A stretch of 64,000 bases of DNA from Desulfobacteraceae bacterium UBA5616 (GTDB lineage Bacteria; Desulfobacterota; Desulfobacteria; Desulfobacterales; UBA5616). The DNA is taken from positions 23,487 to 87,486 of the forward strand of contig DIKO01000022.1 in the NCBI GenBank assembly GCA_002423615.1, given 5' to 3'. The notes beneath the pieces are model-generated. The model searched no databases. It saw only the letters and a program-made list of their open reading frames with translations, and was not told where the DNA came from. Both the position numbers and the translations under genes were made by a program. Below, one piece after another: positions 61,401-64,000 of this stretch (within the stretch, counting starts at the first letter, position 1; each line of letters starts with the position of its first letter).

Positions 61401-62422
61401 AATACCCTGGACTGCTCTTTCGCGGAAAGCCTGGCAAAAATCGGCATGACGGTGACATGGGGATATTTGCGGCCTTCGAGGATCTCCCGGGTTTCCATGA
61501 TGTCCTGCTCAGTGGGCATGAAAATAAGGATGTCGCCGCGGGAATGGGATCTCTCCAGGTCATCCACCACACCCACAGCCTGCTCCACATAGGACGATTC
61601 CTCCTCTTCATCCATCTCGGTTTCCGGTTTCCGGTGCCTGACCTCGACCGGATAGACGCGTCCGGAGACTTCGATAACAGGAGCTCCGCCGAATGCCCGG
61701 GAGAATTTTTCCGTGTCGATGGTGGCCGAAGTGATGATGAGTTTGAGATCTTTCCGCCGTTTGATCAGGGTTTTTAAAAAACCTAATATGAAATCAATAT
61801 TGAGGCTCCTCTCATGGGCCTCATCGACGATCAGGGTGTCGTATTCGTACAAAAGGGGATCGTTCCGGGTTTCGGCCAGAAGGATCCCGTCCGTCATCAA
61901 TTTAATATAAGTGTTTTTACGGGTTTTATCGGTGAACCGAATCTTAAACCCCACCCCTTCCCCGAGTTCCTGACCGAGTTCGTCGGCGATTCGCTGGGAT
62001 ACGGTGAGGGCGGCGATCCTCCGGGGCTGCGTGCAGCCGATCTTGCCGTTGACGCCTCTTCCCGCCTCAAGACAAAATTTGGGGATCTGGGTGGTTTTCC
62101 CCGAGCCGGTTTCTCCGGAAACAATCACTACGGGGTATTTCCGGATAGCATGGACGATTTCGTCTTTTTTCTCGTGGATGGGCAGTGAAACCGGATAAAT
62201 GGGCCTGGGCCTGTTGTTTTTTCGACGGATCTTTTCCTGTTTTGATGCAGACAGCCGTTTTTCAAGCCGTAATAGAGACTCCCGATTTCCTGAATCCGAA
62301 AACGCTTCCGGGGGCATCTGGGCGAGATTGTGAATTTTACGGCGCGCCCGATCCCGGTCCAACGGCAGTGCGTAGGGCATGAGGGCCTTGATTTTTGCGA
62401 TCAATTCTTCCGAAAGCGACAC
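58418..62422 (-). CDS. hrpA: ATP-dependent RNA helicase HrpA
   Basis: 1334 residues, the usual length of HrpA. DEAH-box core: SGETGSGKTTQIPKFCLEA, VDEAHERSLNIDFILG, IITSATID, TNIAETSITIPGIKYVID, QRKGRCGRV. Then come the helicase-associated and OB-fold regions and a ~550-residue DUF3418 C-terminal domain (DYRKALSRHKEGVALLY, FISLYDPSRFRDMERYL). It unwinds RNA and helps rescue stalled ribosomes in E. coli. It is a single gene. Confidence 0.94.
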   Translation of the reverse strand: MSLSEELIAKIKALMPYALPLDRDRARRKIHNLAQMPPEAFSDSGNRESLLRLEKRLSASKQEKIRRKNNRPRPIYPVSLPIHEKKDEIVHAIRKYPVVIVSGETGSGKTTQIPKFCLEAGRGVNGKIGCTQPRRIAALTVSQRIADELGQELGEGVGFKIRFTDKTRKNTYIKLMTDGILLAETRNDPLLYEYDTLIVDEAHERSLNIDFILGFLKTLIKRRKDLKLIITSATIDTEKFSRAFGGAPVIEVSGRVYPVEVRHRKPETEMDEEEESSYVEQAVGVVDDLERSHSRGDILIFMPTEQDIMETREILEGRKYPHVTVMPIFARLSAKEQSRVFSAVPGRKIIIATNIAETSITIPGIKYVIDTGLARIPRYSPRTRTTSMPVSPVSRSSADQRKGRCGRVADGVCIRLYGEEDYFARPLYTPPEILRANLAEVILRMVSLNLGDVSDFPFIDAPSPKSIADGYDLLMEIGAIVPRNPDRHERLKGRFVLTEKGRFMSRLPVDPRISCMLIEALDQGCRKEILVIASALSIMDPRERPLEKAQAADEKHKAFFDPLSDFVTLLNIWNRYHEPDGGLKSNSSAKRFCRENFLSHRRMREWKDIHDQLGDILDEAKLPERRKPPDTTGDPKSGFHPLYAAIHKSILSGFLSNIAVKKETNIYKAPKGREVMIFPGSSLFGKSTPWIVAGEIVETRRVYARCVGAIDDKWLEEIGKDLCKSVWTDPCWDRRRGETTASEQVSLFGLIVVSGRRVSYGRINPREATDIFIRQALVEGDIDGTFPFLEHNRRLIDKVRDLENKLRRRDILIDPEDLAAFYQKRLGFCYDIRTLKHLLKKNREDSFLRMRQEDLFQYSPDEKDLARYPDHVKLDGRDFKCKYRFDPGKEDDGLTVEIPLTLAPKIPGEELDWLVPGLHREKIMTLIKGLPKSIRKQLVPISDTVDVIVAEMPKKRASLLSMLGEFIHHRFGVVVPAAAWTPQILPDHLKMRISITGNKGMEIRSGRDKSVLTQTEKDHSEIRGLSPIRKKWERSGIVNWDFPDLPEALRFEVKDGTRWILYPGLEPESQGGNKSPHTVNLRLFVDYRKALSRHKEGVALLYVNHFQKDLKFLRKTLSLPDHLNEAVKPFGGKVYVEEELYQRLIHDLFHEDIRSEQAFMRHADRMGPRILQKAQELLNAAMPLIQARYEAAGFLARLKKENRFNPMILELIGELEKQVLHLAPNNFISLYDPSRFRDMERYLKAVVIRAQRAMVSPDKDQVKAKDTRVFTDKLNEFLTSLSPDASGEKREAVLDLFWLIEEYKVSVFAQELKTPVKISDKKLRTKISEIERMV

Positions 62423-62555
62423 TTTTTGAACCTGATCTTCCAGTTATTGTTTGAAATTACGCTTGATTTGCCATATTTTAAGGGCATCCGGAATAAATAC
62501 CGAAACGGATCATATCGAAGTTTGTTTCCCAAATCATCAAAAAAAGGAGAACTAC

Positions 62556-63902
62556 ATGGATTTTGTCGTAATCGGAGGGGATGCCGCCGGAATGAGCGCC
62601 GCCAGCCGGGCGAAACGAAACCGTCCCGACATGAATGTGATCGTATTGGAGAAAACCATGGACGTCTCCTACAGCGCCTGCGGCATGCCCTACAACATTG
62701 CCGATCCGGCAAGGGACTTGAACGATCTTGTGGTGAGACAGGCAGAGGTTTTCAGGGAAAAGCAGGGCATCACCCTCTTGACCGCGCATCACGTGGAAGG
62801 CATCGACCGGAAGGGCAGGAACGTCCGGGGAACCACCGATGCCGGTGCCTACTTCGAATTTTCCTATGACAAGCTCCTTATCGCCACGGGCGCAAGAGCG
62901 GTCAAGCCCGATCTTCCCGGAGTCGACCGGCCCGGCGTGATGGTGCTGAAGAACCTGGAAGAGGGCAGGCGGATCAAGGATTATATCCGGGACAGGAAGG
63001 TCAAAAAGGCGGTGATCATCGGCATGGGGTATATCGCTCTTGAAATGAGCGAGGCCCTGGTCAATCGGGGTATTGAAACGACGCTGGTCAAGTCCCGCCC
63101 CGGACTCCTGCCCTGGATGGCGCAGGAGCTGTCCGCGGAGGTGAAGGCGGAGCTTGAGGCCAACGGGGTCGGTATGTATCCCGGAAATCCGGTAAAACGG
63201 ATCGAGGAAACGTCCGGGTCCGGGCTTAAAGTGGTTTGTGAAGGTCTCGACCTTTTTTGTGACATGGTGATCCTGGCCGTTGGGGTGACTCCCAACAGCG
63301 AATTCTCCGGGGAGGCCGGGATTGATCTGGGCGCCGGAAAAGCAATATCCGTGGATAAGCGGCTCATGACGTCGGACCCGCATATTTACGCCGCCGGAGA
63401 TTGCGCGGACGCCATTCATGTGGTGACCGGAAAAAAGGCGTGGATCCCCCTGGCATTGCGTGCCAACCGTGCAGGATGGGCTGTGGCGGATAATGTCTGC
63501 GGAAAAAACGTCGAACTGGAGGGCATTGCGGGTACCGCCGTCTTCAAGGTGTTTGATCTTGAAGTGGCAAAGACGGGATTAAACGCGGGTGAAGCCGCCG
63601 CCGCCGGTTTCGAACCGGTTTCCGCGGTGGTGTCCACCCGTTCGAGGGCCCATGGCCATCCGGGGAACACCACGCTTCACCTCTGCATGGTGGGGGATAA
63701 AAAATCGGGGCGTCTTCTGGGCCTTCAGATGGTCGGGAAGGAAGGGGCCGCTCACCGGATCAACGCTGCAGCGGTGGCCCTGCATGCTAAAATGAGGGTC
63801 GAGAAATTCGCCCAGTCGGACCTGGCTTATGCCCCGCCCTTTGGACCGGTCTGGGACCCGATGTTGACGGCGGCCAACCAGCTTCAAAAAGACCTCGAAT
63901 AG
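62556..63902 (+). CDS. CoA-disulfide reductase/NADH oxidase-type flavoprotein
   Basis: 448 residues from ATG 62556, with AAAGGAGAACTAC upstream; the open frame before it is not family-like. FAD site VVIGGDAAGMSAASRAKR, active-site cysteine SYSACGMPYNI near residue 43, NAD(P)H site AVIIGMGYIALEMSEALV, second FAD motif IYAAGDCADAIHVV, and a C-terminal dimerisation domain with SDLAYAPPFGPVWDPM. The single redox-active Cys fits CoA-disulfide reductase, NADH oxidase or polysulfide-reducing Npsr-type enzymes. In a sulfur-metabolising anaerobe the last is attractive but unproved. Confidence 0.88.
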   Translation: MDFVVIGGDAAGMSAASRAKRNRPDMNVIVLEKTMDVSYSACGMPYNIADPARDLNDLVVRQAEVFREKQGITLLTAHHVEGIDRKGRNVRGTTDAGAYFEFSYDKLLIATGARAVKPDLPGVDRPGVMVLKNLEEGRRIKDYIRDRKVKKAVIIGMGYIALEMSEALVNRGIETTLVKSRPGLLPWMAQELSAEVKAELEANGVGMYPGNPVKRIEETSGSGLKVVCEGLDLFCDMVILAVGVTPNSEFSGEAGIDLGAGKAISVDKRLMTSDPHIYAAGDCADAIHVVTGKKAWIPLALRANRAGWAVADNVCGKNVELEGIAGTAVFKVFDLEVAKTGLNAGEAAAAGFEPVSAVVSTRSRAHGHPGNTTLHLCMVGDKKSGRLLGLQMVGKEGAAHRINAAAVALHAKMRVEKFAQSDLAYAPPFGPVWDPMLTAANQLQKDLE

Positions 63903-64000
63903 GAAAAAACAAACCCGACCGGTTGGAACCTTGATTCAATTTCAACGGGATATGTAGTGTTTCAGGGCTGTTCCGGCAAATTTGAAGATCATTGGGATAA

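Noticed and set aside
1..64000. CRISPR arrays, tRNA/rRNA genes, intact insertion sequences or prophage genes
   Set aside because: No regularly spaced repeats, cloverleaf-like sequences, transposases or phage structural genes were recognised anywhere in the window.
63903..64000. Start of another gene at the right edge
   Set aside because: The last 98 bases show no start codon with a ribosome binding site and no coding pattern; nothing can be supported.

Overview
The window looks like a chromosomal segment of a strictly anaerobic, probably sulfate-reducing Desulfobacterota (Desulfobacteria-like) bacterium. The reasons are heterodisulfide-reductase-like (Hdr/Mvh) electron-bifurcation proteins, at least two and probably three selenocysteine-containing proteins, tandem MoeA molybdopterin enzymes, archease/RtcB, a PHP-UvrD fusion, anaerobic acyl-CoA metabolism genes and a moderate GC content. 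Gene density is high and no rRNA, tRNA or CRISPR array was seen.

Layout. 1-7.5 kb: a plus-strand Hdr module made of a GltD/HdrA-like multi-cluster flavoprotein (5' end outside the window), an MvhD-HdrC-HdrB fusion, and an HdrA-MvhD fusion interrupted by an in-frame UGA that is very probably selenocysteine, with a SECIS-type hairpin 20 bases after the codon. 7.5-14.2 kb: PHP-UvrD fusion, a convergent rRNA methyltransferase and a CPA2 K+/H+ antiporter. 14.2-16.9 kb: a small decayed accessory island with a VapC remnant, MazEF, a group II intron 3' remnant, VapBC, and two truncated metabolic genes (AbfD-like and metallo-beta-lactamase fold) joined end to end. 17.1-22.1 kb: a phosphoglycolate phosphatase, then a probable citrate synthase-histidine kinase-NtrC operon on the minus strand. 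22.4-32.6 kb: plus-strand catabolic genes (a heteromeric acyl-CoA dehydrogenase pair, two nitronate monooxygenase-family flavoproteins, one with an apparent frameshift, and an enoyl-CoA hydratase). These are followed by a poorly characterised group: NadC-like, ferredoxin-BFD, a LarA-like candidate, a MoaB-like protein and an orphan.

32.7-39 kb: carotenoid-desaturase-like flavoprotein, a frameshifted membrane protein, ABC-F ATPase, LysE exporter, nitroreductase and a HesB/IscA-like selenoprotein behind a near-consensus Fur box. 39.2-40.3 kb: FmdB-type zinc ribbon and macrodomain genes. 40.3-49.9 kb: a long same-strand (minus) run, moeA, moeA-PBP, archease, rtcB, uppP, phosphomannomutase, a 51-residue candidate membrane selenoprotein that ordinary gene calling would miss, nifU and nifS. 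50-64 kb: DEAD-box helicase, methyltransferase, AmmeMemoRadiSam radical SAM enzyme, glycosyltransferase, a c-di-AMP cyclase fused to YbbR repeats, CbpM facing DnaJ/CbpA, HrpA and a CoA-disulfide-reductase-like flavoprotein.

The strongest unexpected signal is the recurrence of UGA-encoded selenocysteine at redox or Fe-S sites: HdrA at position 210, the HesB-like protein at position 33, and the tiny membrane protein at position 30, directly upstream of nifU/nifS. All assignments come from reading the sequence by eye; no database search was run.
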